From: Pseudolabrys taiwanensis | GTDB taxonomy: Bacteria > Pseudomonadota > Alphaproteobacteria > Rhizobiales > Xanthobacteraceae | Direction: 5' to 3' | Length of the DNA stretch: 64,000 nucleotides | Assembly (NCBI RefSeq): GCF_003367395.1 | Contig: NZ_CP031417.1 | Coordinates: forward strand, 5,529,642 to 5,593,641 | Shown here: positions 25,778 through 34,151 of the stretch, piece after piece | Numbering within the stretch: position 1 is the first letter of the stretch | Layout: each line of letters starts with the position of its first letter | Program-made: the position numbers and the translations under genes | Notes under the pieces: model-generated | What the model was told of the DNA's origin: nothing | The model's input: the letters and a program-made list of their open reading frames with translations, nothing else | Database searches by the model: none

Positions 25778-25899
25778 TCCTCCCTCCCCCCTTGCGGGGG
25801 AGGGATGGGGAGGGGGGTGGAAACAAGCGCCAGAGCGTGCGGCTTACCCCCCTCCCGACCGGCCTGCGGCCGGTCGACCTCCCCCGCAAGGGGGGAGGT
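25778..25899. repeat. Palindromic intergenic repeat, class D, between ureA and hupE/ureJ
   Basis: The outer arms are CTCCCTCCCCCCTTGCGGGGGAGG and CCTCCCCCGCAAGGGGGGAGG, mutually complementary, with an inner GACCGGCCTGCGGCCGGTC stem. It fills most of the ureA to hupE gap. Its 3' end (GGGGAGG) lies just before the hupE start and may act as the ribosome-binding sequence. Confidence 0.82.
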
Positions 25900-25908
25900 G
25901 AACGGAGG

Positions 25909-26499
25909 ATGTTGCGAGTCTTGTGCGCCTTACTTCTGCTTATGGCGCCGACGTCAGCCTTCGCCCATGTCGGCCACGGCGAGACATCGTCCTTCGCGGC
26001 CGGTCTCGCCCATCCGTTCGGCGGCCTCGACCACATCGCGGTGATGATCGCGGTCGGCCTCTGGGCCGCGCTCAAGGGCGGCCGCGCGCTATGGCTGTGG
26101 CCGGCGGTCTTCGTCGGGGTGATGCTGGTCGGCGGCGCGCTCGGCATGTCAGGTTCTTTGGCGCACGTCGCGCTGCCCTTCGTCGAGCCGGCGATCCTTG
26201 CCTCCGTGGTGGCGCTCGGCCTCTGCGTCGCGCTGGCGCTGGATGTGCCGGTCGCGGCCGGCGCGGTTCTTGTCGGGGCCTTTGCGCTATTCCACGGTCA
26301 TGCGCACGGCACCGAAGTCGCGGAGACCATGAGCGGCGTCGAATACATGGCGGGCTTCGCGGTAGCGACCGCGTCGCTGCATGCGATCGGCATCGCCTTC
26401 GCGATGCTGATGCAGCGCAACGCGCTACGCCCGGCGATCCGCATTGCCGGCGTCGCCTGCGTGCTGGTCGGCGCGGGCATGGTCGCCGGGGTGCTGTGA
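25909..26499 (+). CDS. ureJ: HupE/UreJ family membrane protein
   Basis: The 196-residue protein starts with a signal peptide ending at the conserved FAHVGHGE and has six membrane segments, with the metal-binding HPFGGLDHI motif near residue 38 and GHAHGTE near residue 130. These His motifs bind nickel or cobalt; members act as Ni permeases or leak channels. In urease operons it is called UreJ and supplies nickel. ATG 25909 was chosen over an in-frame ATG at 25741 that would translate the repeat. Its stop overlaps the relict ureB start. Confidence 0.9.
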   Translation: MLRVLCALLLLMAPTSAFAHVGHGETSSFAAGLAHPFGGLDHIAVMIAVGLWAALKGGRALWLWPAVFVGVMLVGGALGMSGSLAHVALPFVEPAILASVVALGLCVALALDVPVAAGAVLVGAFALFHGHAHGTEVAETMSGVEYMAGFAVATASLHAIGIAFAMLMQRNALRPAIRIAGVACVLVGAGMVAGVL

Positions 26500-26648
26500 T
26501 GGTTCCCGGCGAGCTGTTTACTGTCCTCTGTCATTCCGGGGTGCCGCGAAGCGGCAAACCCGGAATCCAGAAACGACTTCAGAGCTTGCGTCTGGATTCC
26601 GGGTCCGCGCTTTCAGCGCGTCCCGGAATGACGGAGAAAAATTCATGA
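26499..26648 (+). pseudogene. Relict 5' end of ureB split off by a repeat
   Basis: At 26499 the sequence ATGGTTCCCGGCGAGCTGTT nearly repeats the true ureB start at 26645 (ATGATTCCCGGCGAGCTGTT) and overlaps the ureJ stop as TGATG, the normal coupled arrangement. Reading on gives [14 protein letters not shown] and then translated repeat until a stop at 26646-26648. It looks like a remnant of the original ureB start left behind when the class A repeat landed, with a short duplication of the target. Confidence 0.75.
26530..26632. repeat. Palindromic intergenic repeat, class A, between ureJ and ureB
   Basis: It has the same ends as the urtD-urtE copy (GTCATTCCGGGG to CCCGGAATGAC) with the inner CCCGGAATCCAG / CTGGATTCCGGG pair. 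It is flanked by the two copies of the ureB 5' sequence, which is the best evidence in this window that the element is, or was, mobile. Confidence 0.88.
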
Positions 26649-26950
26649 TTCCCGGCGAGCTGTTCATCAAAGACGGCGAGATCGAGCTCAACGCCGGACG
26701 CAAGACGGTGACGCTCACCGTCGCGAATGCCGGCGACCGGCCGATCCAGGTCGGCTCGCATTATCATTTCTTCGAAACCAACCCGGCCTTGAAGTTCGAT
26801 CGCAAGAAGGCACGCGGCATGCGGCTCGACATCGCCGCCGGCACGGCGGTGCGGTTCGAGCCGGGGCAGTCGCGCGAGGTCACGCTCGTCGCGCTCGCCG
26901 GCAAGCGCACCGTCTACGGTTTCCGTCAAGAAGTGATGGGGAAGCTGTGA
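26645..26950 (+). CDS. ureB: Urease beta subunit
   Basis: The 101-residue protein begins [19 protein letters not shown] and contains the family segment [18 protein letters not shown] and the ending [15 protein letters not shown]; the length is normal. It is the second small structural subunit of urease. The start sits 13 bases after the repeat, so translation no longer depends on coupling to ureJ. An upstream in-frame extension only translates the repeat. Confidence 0.97.
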   Translation: MIPGELFIKDGEIELNAGRKTVTLTVANAGDRPIQVGSHYHFFETNPALKFDRKKARGMRLDIAAGTAVRFEPGQSREVTLVALAGKRTVYGFRQEVMGKL

Positions 26951-26960
26951 GATCGAATTT

Positions 26961-27084
26961 GTCATTCCGGGGCGCCGCGCCGAAGCCCGTAAGGGCGAAG
27001 GCGGGGCGAACCCGGAATCCAGAAACAAGCAATGTGCCTGCGTCTGGATTCCGGGTCCGTGCTTTCAGCGCGTCCCGGAATGAC
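26961..27084. repeat. Palindromic intergenic repeat, class A (long form), between ureB and ureC
   Basis: It starts GTCATTCCGGGGCGCC and ends GCGTCCCGGAATGAC, with an insertion (GCCCGTAAGGGC region) lengthening the left arm relative to the copies at 23572 and 26530. Its inner right half (GTCTGGATTCCGGGTCCG to the end) is almost the same as the ureJ-ureB copy, so these two are the most recent relatives. Confidence 0.88.
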
Positions 27085-27411
27085 GATGGGATGATTGCGG
27101 TACCCCCAAAAGCCATAACGGGCAGACCGTCGTCTGCCCGTCACAAGCTCTCGGGATCCATACACCGACGCGAGCGCGAGGCTCAGCATACGGAATACGC
27201 GCTACTGAGAGCCAGGACCGGCAATCATGGACCACAAACGCTCGACGTCGTTTTACCGCCACCGCACGTCCACGTTCCACGCCTGCTCGGCCATGGCGAC
27301 CATCCAAGTCCGACCTGAGCCGAAGGTGGTTGATCTGCGAGAAAGCGTACGCCTGTCGGTTTAGGTTTCAAGAGGCTTCTAGGGCCGGTTGATAAGATCG
27401 GGGATAATGTC
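27085..27411 (+). other. Spacer before ureC with hairpin and possible mini-gene
   Basis: After the repeat, 327 bases remain before ureC. They contain a perfect 10-bp hairpin with a 4-base loop (27118-27141, ACGGGCAGAC with GTCTGCCCGT) and no T-run. A 45-codon open frame (27227-27364, beginning MDHKRSTSFYRHRT) lies downstream with no clear ribosome site and an unfamiliar product. It could be a short leader peptide or chance. In most urease operons ureB and ureC are nearly adjacent, so this spacer is acquired or degenerate sequence. Confidence 0.4.
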
Positions 27412-29121
<1,710 letters not shown>

Positions 29122-29153
29122 GTTCCGTGACGGCGGTCGCTTGGCAGCCGCAA

Positions 29154-29591
29154 TCAGCGGCCCGCCAGGCTCCACATTTCGGAGCCGCAGATCAGGCCGA
29201 GGCAACCCTGCACTTCGAGCTGGGTGGCGCTGCGGCGGATCATCTTGCCGCGATAGGACTGCCCGTCGTCGACATTATAGATGTCGCCGGCATAGTTGCC
29301 GTCGCTGTCCGGCTGCATCGCAAAGATCGTCAGCCCGAGAACCTTGCGGCCGCGTTTGGTCGGGTCGGGATTGTTGGTGTCGGTCTGCGGCTGTCCCGTC
29401 GCGCGGTCGGTCGGGTCGAGCAGCCACGCGATCGTCCCGCACATGGCCGCGCCGCATTTGGCGATGCGGATCTGCGCGTCGCCGTTCTTCGTCAGCCACG
29501 TCCCGGTCGGTTCGGCAGCCGACGCCGTCAGGACGTTCACGAAAGTGACGCAAAGCGCGACGGCCGCCGCACGGACGAACGAGATGCTCAT
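29154..29591 (-). CDS. Exported DUF2147-domain protein
   Basis: From ATG 29591 the product is 145 residues with a clear signal peptide (FVRAAAVALCVTFVNVLTASAAE, cleavage near residue 25) followed by a DUF2147 domain starting GTWLTKNGDAQIRI. It has paired Cys residues in AKCGAAMCG and QGCLGLICG that probably form disulfides. The family is periplasmic and of unknown function. It is transcribed against the urease operon, between ureC and ureE. It is intact, so it is an insertion that the operon tolerates, with ureEFG perhaps having its own promoter. Confidence 0.85.
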   Translation of the reverse strand: MSISFVRAAAVALCVTFVNVLTASAAEPTGTWLTKNGDAQIRIAKCGAAMCGTIAWLLDPTDRATGQPQTDTNNPDPTKRGRKVLGLTIFAMQPDSDGNYAGDIYNVDDGQSYRGKMIRRSATQLEVQGCLGLICGSEMWSLAGR

Positions 29592-29794
29592 GAAGTTCCA
29601 ATCACCGGACGAATCTGCCGCGCGCATTCCTACTTGCTCACGCGCGCAGGTCAAACATGGAATGAGCGCGATCGCGACAATCGGTCGGGCCTTTGTTGGC
29701 GGGCCACATCTCGCCTACGAAACCTGAGGGAACGCAGCTTGGCTGGTATTCGAATGCGTGATTATGTTCCCGTGACGATGTCGACGGGGTGGCG

Positions 29795-30253
29795 ATGAAG
29801 CGAGGTACGGCAATCCGCAGTGGCGGTTCGTGGGATGCGAGCACCGCCATCGATAGCGTCGTGCTCGACGCCGGTGACCGTCATCGCCGCCGCATCGCGC
29901 TCACAGGAGAGCGCGGAACCGAGTTCCTGCTCGATCTGCCGCACGCGGCCGCGTTGCGCGACGGCGACGGCATCGTGCTCGACGACGGTTCCATCGTGCG
30001 GGTCGCCGGACAGCCCGAAGCGCTCATCGAAATTGCCGCGCATACGCCGCTCGAGTCCGTCCGCCTCGCGTGGCATCTCGGCAACCGGCACACCGACGTG
30101 CAGATCGTCGGCGACAGGATTCGTATTCGCCGCGACCACGTGCTGGAAGACATGCTGCGCGGTCTCGGGGCGCACGTGACGGCGCTCGAAGCGCCGTTCG
30201 ATCCGGAAGAGGGCGCGCCGCACGGAACGCATCACGGGCACGCGCATGACTGA
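29795..30253 (+). CDS. ureE: Urease accessory nickel metallochaperone UreE
   Basis: The 152-residue protein from ATG 29795 has the UreE N-terminal peptide-binding domain ([19 protein letters not shown]) and the C-terminal nickel domain with [14 protein letters not shown], including the conserved His. It ends in a His-rich tail ([10 protein letters not shown]) that binds extra nickel. It delivers nickel to the UreDFG complex. The last 8 bases overlap the ureF start, so ureE and ureF are translationally coupled. Confidence 0.95.
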   Translation: MKRGTAIRSGGSWDASTAIDSVVLDAGDRHRRRIALTGERGTEFLLDLPHAAALRDGDGIVLDDGSIVRVAGQPEALIEIAAHTPLESVRLAWHLGNRHTDVQIVGDRIRIRRDHVLEDMLRGLGAHVTALEAPFDPEEGAPHGTHHGHAHD

Positions 30254-30938
30254 GGCGCCGCAAGCTCCCGCGCTCTATCGCTTGATGGCGTGGCTGTCGC
30301 CGGCTTATCCGGTCGGCGCATTCTCTTATTCGAGCGGCATCGAATGGGCGGTGGAGCAGGGTGACATTGCCGACGCCGCGAGCCTGAAGGCGTGGCTGTC
30401 GGTGATGCTTGCGCAAGGCGGCGGCTATTGCGACGCCGTGCTGTTCGCGCACGCGCATCGCGCCGCTGCGGCCGGCGACGACAAGGCCTTGCGCGATGTC
30501 GCCGAACTCGCCGCGGCCTTCGCGCCGACAAAGGAACGTCACCTCGAAACGACGGCGCAAGGCAATGCCTTCATCGAGGCGACACGCGCGGCATGGCCGT
30601 GTGCCGCGATTGATCACCTGAAGGCGGGTTGGGACGGGCCGGTGGCCTATCCGGTCGCGGTCGCCGTCTCGGCGGCTGGTCATGGCGTTTCGCTGGAGGC
30701 CGCGCTGTCCGCTTATCTTCAGGCCGTCGCCGCCAATTGGGTGTCGGCCGGCGTGCGGCTGGTGCCGCTCGGCCAGACCGACGGCCAGCGCGTCCTCGCC
30801 GCACTCGAGCTGGTCGTCGCTGCGACCGCCGAACGCGCACTCAGCGCAACGCTCGACGATCTCGGCTCCTCGGCCTTCCGCGCCGATCTCGCCAGCGCCC
30901 GTCACGAGACGCAATACACGCGTCTGTTCCGCTCGTGA
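30246..30938 (+). CDS. ureF: Urease accessory protein UreF
   Basis: The 230-residue all-helical protein has the family start [30 protein letters not shown] and the conserved [20 protein letters not shown]-terminus, which is needed to recruit UreG. It binds UreD and acts as a gate for UreG GTPase activity. It overlaps ureE. Unlike the usual arrangement, ureG does not follow at once but lies 554 bases away, past a structured region. Confidence 0.95.
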   Translation: MTEAPQAPALYRLMAWLSPAYPVGAFSYSSGIEWAVEQGDIADAASLKAWLSVMLAQGGGYCDAVLFAHAHRAAAAGDDKALRDVAELAAAFAPTKERHLETTAQGNAFIEATRAAWPCAAIDHLKAGWDGPVAYPVAVAVSAAGHGVSLEAALSAYLQAVAANWVSAGVRLVPLGQTDGQRVLAALELVVAATAERALSATLDDLGSSAFRADLASARHETQYTRLFRS

Positions 30939-31492
30939 GTGTCGCATCTCTTTGCGAAAATCGCTCGTGAACACAGCTGCTTATATTTTCTAAAAAGAAT
31001 TTATCCCCACTGACCGACGCGGCCTTAAAATGCGTATCGTCCCGCTCATCTGAGGGCGCTTCATGAGGCGTCATAAAGCGGAGCGGGACGCGGCGCTCGC
31101 GGGCGGGAGACGAACGCACCTCCCAAGCTCTCGAGCGGCGGCGGATCCCGCCCGGGGGCACTAGGACCCCCTGCGAGGAGCTCGCTGACACCGAGGACCC
31201 ACACCACTTGCGATGGGCCTCCGTTGAAAGCGCGGCCCGCCGTTGGAAGACGCCGCGATGGCGCGCCGAGAGGCGCCCGTGCTTCGGCGACGAAGCACGG
31301 CATTACGAAGAAAACGTCGCGTCGCTTGGCGCGCCGTCGCCCTCATCTATTTGGGGGATCACGAAGGAGGGCTTATCCCGGGCCCAAAACAAAGACAGGG
31401 ACGGCGGAGCGTTGGCTAACTCAACCGGAAGGAGCGCTTGCACCGCCCGGAGGAATACCCGAAAGGTGAGGCCGGCAAAGGAAGCTTCAGCA
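30939..31492. other. Gene-free 554-base spacer between ureF and ureG
   Basis: The first 80 bases are A/T-rich (TATATTTTCTAAAAAGAATTTATCC around 30981-31005) and could hold a promoter. The rest is the structured element and a purine-rich run to the ureG ribosome site. No long frame has plausible codon use. This is the longest gene-free stretch in the urease locus. Confidence 0.7.
31038..31372. ncRNA. Candidate structured RNA element between ureF and ureG
   Basis: Many exact stems can be drawn by eye. CGTCCCGCTC at 31038-31047 pairs with 31081-31090 and encloses a bulged hairpin (31057-31080). A 9-bp stem pairs 31100-31108 with 31146-31154. GGCGCGCC at 31260-31267 and at 31328-31335 can close around a perfect 10-bp hairpin with a GCGA tetraloop (31277-31300). 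GCCCTC at 31339-31344 pairs with 31367-31372. No protein explains it; a 53-codon frame at 31258-31419 reads Arg-rich. It may be a ureG leader, an independent RNA or a mobile element. The strand cannot be decided because the stems are Watson-Crick. Confidence 0.5.
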
Positions 31493-32107
31493 ATGAAAAA
31501 TCCCAATGGTCCCTTGCGCGTCGGTGTCGGCGGCCCGGTCGGCTCCGGCAAGACCGCGCTGATGGACGCGCTCTGCAAGGCGCTGCGCGGCAAGTACGAG
31601 ATCGCGGCGATCACCAACGACATCTACACCAAGTGGGACGCCGAATATCTGGTGCGCTCCGGCGCGCTGGCGCCCGAGCGCATTGCCGGTGTCGAAACCG
31701 GTGGCTGTCCGCACACGGCGATCCGCGAGGACGCCTCGATCAACCTCGCCGCGGTCGCCGAGATGCGGCAGAAGTTTCCCGATCTCGATCTGGTGTTGAT
31801 CGAATCCGGTGGCGACAATCTCGCCGCGACGTTCTCGCCGGAGCTCGCGGACCTGACGATTTACGTGATCGACGTCGCGGCCGGCGACAAGATCCCGTCC
31901 AAAGGCGGGCCGGGCATCACGCGCTCGGATCTGCTCGTCATCAACAAGACCGACCTCGCGCCTTATGTCGGCGCTTCGCTCGGGGTGATGGACCGCGACG
32001 CCAAGAAGATGCGCGGTCAACGCCCGTTCGTCTTCACCAATATGCGCGAAGGCGAGGGCGTCGATGACATCGCGAACTTCATCGTGAAGAAGGGTGGATT
32101 GACGTAA
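31493..32107 (+). CDS. ureG: Urease accessory GTPase UreG
   Basis: The 204-residue SIMIBI-class GTPase has the P-loop [14 protein letters not shown] (about residues 14-27), the metal-binding Cys-Pro-His of [15 protein letters not shown], the switch segment [17 protein letters not shown] and the specificity motif NKTDLAP. It uses GTP to load nickel into urease with UreD and UreF. AAGGAAG lies upstream of ATG 31493; longer in-frame starts translate the structured spacer. The stop overlaps the amidase start by one base. Confidence 0.97.
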   Translation: MKNPNGPLRVGVGGPVGSGKTALMDALCKALRGKYEIAAITNDIYTKWDAEYLVRSGALAPERIAGVETGGCPHTAIREDASINLAAVAEMRQKFPDLDLVLIESGGDNLAATFSPELADLTIYVIDVAAGDKIPSKGGPGITRSDLLVINKTDLAPYVGASLGVMDRDAKKMRGQRPFVFTNMREGEGVDDIANFIVKKGGLT

Positions 32108-33402
32108 TGAGTTCATCTTCCGATCGGCTCCAGGCCGCGCTCGCACGCATCGACGATCCGAAGGGCGAGGGCGCGCGCGCCTGTCTCACGGTCTATCGCG
32201 ACGAGGCGAAAATGGCCGCCGAGGCCGCCGACGCGCGGGCGAAGGCCGGCATCTCGCTCGGGCCGCTCGATGGCGCCATCGTCTCGATCAAGGATCTGCT
32301 CGACGTCAAAGGCGAGATCACCCGTGCGGCCTCCAAGCTCGTCGCGGAGGAAGGCAAGCCCGCCCGCGAGGATGCGCCGACGGTGCGCCGCCTGCGCCGC
32401 GCCGGTGCCGTCATCGTCGCCAAGACCAATATGAGCGAATTCGCCTTCTCCGGCGTCGGCACCAATCCGCATTACGGCACGCCGGCCAATCCGGCCGACC
32501 GCACGCGCGTGCCCGGCGGTTCGAGCTCGGGCGGCGCCGTGGCGGTCGCCGACGGCATGTGCGAGATCGCCATCGGCTCGGACACCGGCGGCTCGCTGCG
32601 CATCCCGGCCGCGCTCTGCGGCATCGTCGGTTTCAAGCCGAGCCGCCAGCGTATCCCGACGGGTGGCGCCTTCCCGTTGTCGTTCTCGCTCGATTCGATC
32701 GGGCCGATGGCGAACACCGTCGCCGATTGCGCCAAGGCCGACGCTGTCCTGGCCGGTGAGGACTATGCCGGCATCGATGCCGCGCCGCTCGCCGGCCTGC
32801 GCGTCGGCATCGCGCAGGGCCTGCCGCTCGAAGGCCTCGACGACACGGTCGCGAAGACATTTCCGGCCGCGCTCAAACGCCTTGAAGCCGCCGGCGTGCG
32901 TCTGTCGGAGGAGAAGCTGCCGCTCATCGACGACATGGTTGCGGTCAATGCCAAAGGCGGGCTGGCGCCGCCCGAAGCCTTGATGATCCATCGCGACCGT
33001 CTGGCGCGCCGCGCCGACGCCATCGATCCCAATGTCGCCGCGCGCATCGAGCGTGCCGCCAAGATCGGCGCCGCCGACTATGTCGAGATGCAGCAGGCGC
33101 GCATCGCGCTGGTTGCCGCGATGGATGCGCGGCTCGCCGATGTCGATGTGCTGGTGTCGCCGACGACGCCCATCGTCGCGCCGACCATCGCCGAGGTGGA
33201 GGATCGCGCCACCTTCGGCCGCAAGAACGCGCTGTTGCTGCGCAACACGTCGATCTGGAATTTCTTCGACTGTTGCGCGATCTCGCTGCCATTGCCGCGC
33301 GAGAGCGGTCACAACACTGGCCTGATGCTGATCGTGCGCAACGGCCACGACAAGCGTCTGTTCAGGATCGCCGCCGCGGTGGAGAAGCTGTTCGCGCGCT
33401 AA
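32107..33402 (+). CDS. Amidase signature family hydrolase
   Basis: The 431-residue enzyme has the Ser-cisSer-Lys triad of the amidase signature family: Lys62 in SIKDLLDVKG, the cis-Ser in GGSSSGGAVAV (about 139) and the nucleophile in GSDTGGSLRIP (about 163). It hydrolyses an amide to acid and ammonia. The ATG shares one base with the ureG stop, so it is translated with the urease genes, suggesting an amide or ureido compound feeding the same nitrogen route. It lacks the C-terminal domain of allophanate hydrolase and is shorter, so that assignment is not made. Confidence 0.9.
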   Translation: MSSSSDRLQAALARIDDPKGEGARACLTVYRDEAKMAAEAADARAKAGISLGPLDGAIVSIKDLLDVKGEITRAASKLVAEEGKPAREDAPTVRRLRRAGAVIVAKTNMSEFAFSGVGTNPHYGTPANPADRTRVPGGSSSGGAVAVADGMCEIAIGSDTGGSLRIPAALCGIVGFKPSRQRIPTGGAFPLSFSLDSIGPMANTVADCAKADAVLAGEDYAGIDAAPLAGLRVGIAQGLPLEGLDDTVAKTFPAALKRLEAAGVRLSEEKLPLIDDMVAVNAKGGLAPPEALMIHRDRLARRADAIDPNVAARIERAAKIGAADYVEMQQARIALVAAMDARLADVDVLVSPTTPIVAPTIAEVEDRATFGRKNALLLRNTSIWNFFDCCAISLPLPRESGHNTGLMLIVRNGHDKRLFRIAAAVEKLFAR

Positions 33403-33908
33403 CCGTCGAACCCGCGCGCGAGCTCGAGCATCTGCCGGTGGCGCTCGGGGCCGAGTTTCTCGCGCATCGCTTCCTCGTGTTCGGCCGCCAGCACCTTGGC
33501 GCGCGCCAGGAGCTTTTCGCCCTCGCGCGTGAGTTCGAGCGCATGCCACCGTCCATCGGCCGACGACGGCAGCCGCACGGTGAGCTTGCGCAACTCGAGC
33601 CCGTGCAACATGCGCACCAGCCGTGCCCGCTCGATGCCGAGAGTCTTGGCCAGCTCCGACTGCGACAGACCGGGATTGGCGGCGATCACCACCAGCACCG
33701 AAAACTGCGCCGGGCTGACATCGATGCGCGCGAGCCGTCGAATGAAGTCCTGGAAGATCGCGACCTGCAGTCGCCGCACGAAATAGCCGAGACGATCCTT
33801 GAGATCGGCGAGTTCGATAACCGGTGCGCTGGCGCGTTGCGCATCCTTTTTGCGCAGCGGCATCGGCGCGTCTTTGGGCCGGTTCGGCGTGCGCTTGCTG
33901 ACAGCCAC
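33399..33908 (-). CDS. MarR-family transcriptional regulator
   Basis: The 169-residue winged-helix protein has a basic N-terminal extension, a dimerisation helix, and the recognition region LSQSELAKTLGIERARLVRMLHGLE followed by the wing with SADGRWHALELT. It is usually a ligand-released repressor. It ends 4 bases inside the amidase gene on the other strand and is divergent from the transporter genes that begin at 34152, whose promoter carries a matching palindrome. It therefore probably represses that transporter. Confidence 0.92.
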   Translation of the reverse strand: MAVSKRTPNRPKDAPMPLRKKDAQRASAPVIELADLKDRLGYFVRRLQVAIFQDFIRRLARIDVSPAQFSVLVVIAANPGLSQSELAKTLGIERARLVRMLHGLELRKLTVRLPSSADGRWHALELTREGEKLLARAKVLAAEHEEAMREKLGPERHRQMLELARGFDG

Positions 33909-33966
33909 AGGTGACCTCTAAATCCACCGCGCCGGGACCAATGGCGCAGCCGCGGCAACAACGGTG

Positions 33967-33996
33967 TTGACGAAAATTGTTGTCCCCGTCAACAAT
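33967..33996. promoter_or_regulatory. Putative MarR operator overlapping a promoter
   Basis: ATTGTTG-N7-CAACAAT (33976-33996) is a perfect 7-bp inverted repeat. TTGACG at 33967-33972 and AACAAT at 33991-33996 form a -35/-10-like pair with an 18-base spacer for the plus-strand transporter. A repressor on the palindrome would block it. The MarR gene start is 58 bases to the left. Confidence 0.55.
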
Positions 33997-34151
33997 GTGT
34001 TACAGAAACGGGCGTCCGGTCAAAGGGGGAAATGGCCGGGGCTCGCTATTTCCCGCCGGCGTGCCAGTTCGCCTTCAGGCTTGAGAGGGCTGGCTTGAAT
34101 ACGGCATCATGAAAACAACGGCTCTTTGTGCCGCCCCAGGGAGGACATGAG

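Noticed and set aside
24399..26147. A 582-codon minus-strand frame across ureD, ureA and repeats
   Set aside because: It runs through two palindromic repeats and opposes well-conserved urease genes.
26444..26644. N-terminal extension of UreB through the repeat
   Set aside because: The residues are translated repeat, and the mature UreB start MIPGEL matches the family.
31208..31492. N-terminal extension of UreG from 31208
   Set aside because: It translates the structured spacer; UreG homologues begin close to the P-loop, as from ATG 31493.
32107..33402. Allophanate hydrolase assignment for the amidase
   Set aside because: The protein is about 430 residues without the C-terminal allophanate hydrolase domain, and no urea carboxylase gene is present.
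32113..33927. A 604-codon open frame antisense to the amidase and MarR genes
   Set aside because: It is compositionally biased with no recognisable fold, and both genes on the other reading are intact family members.
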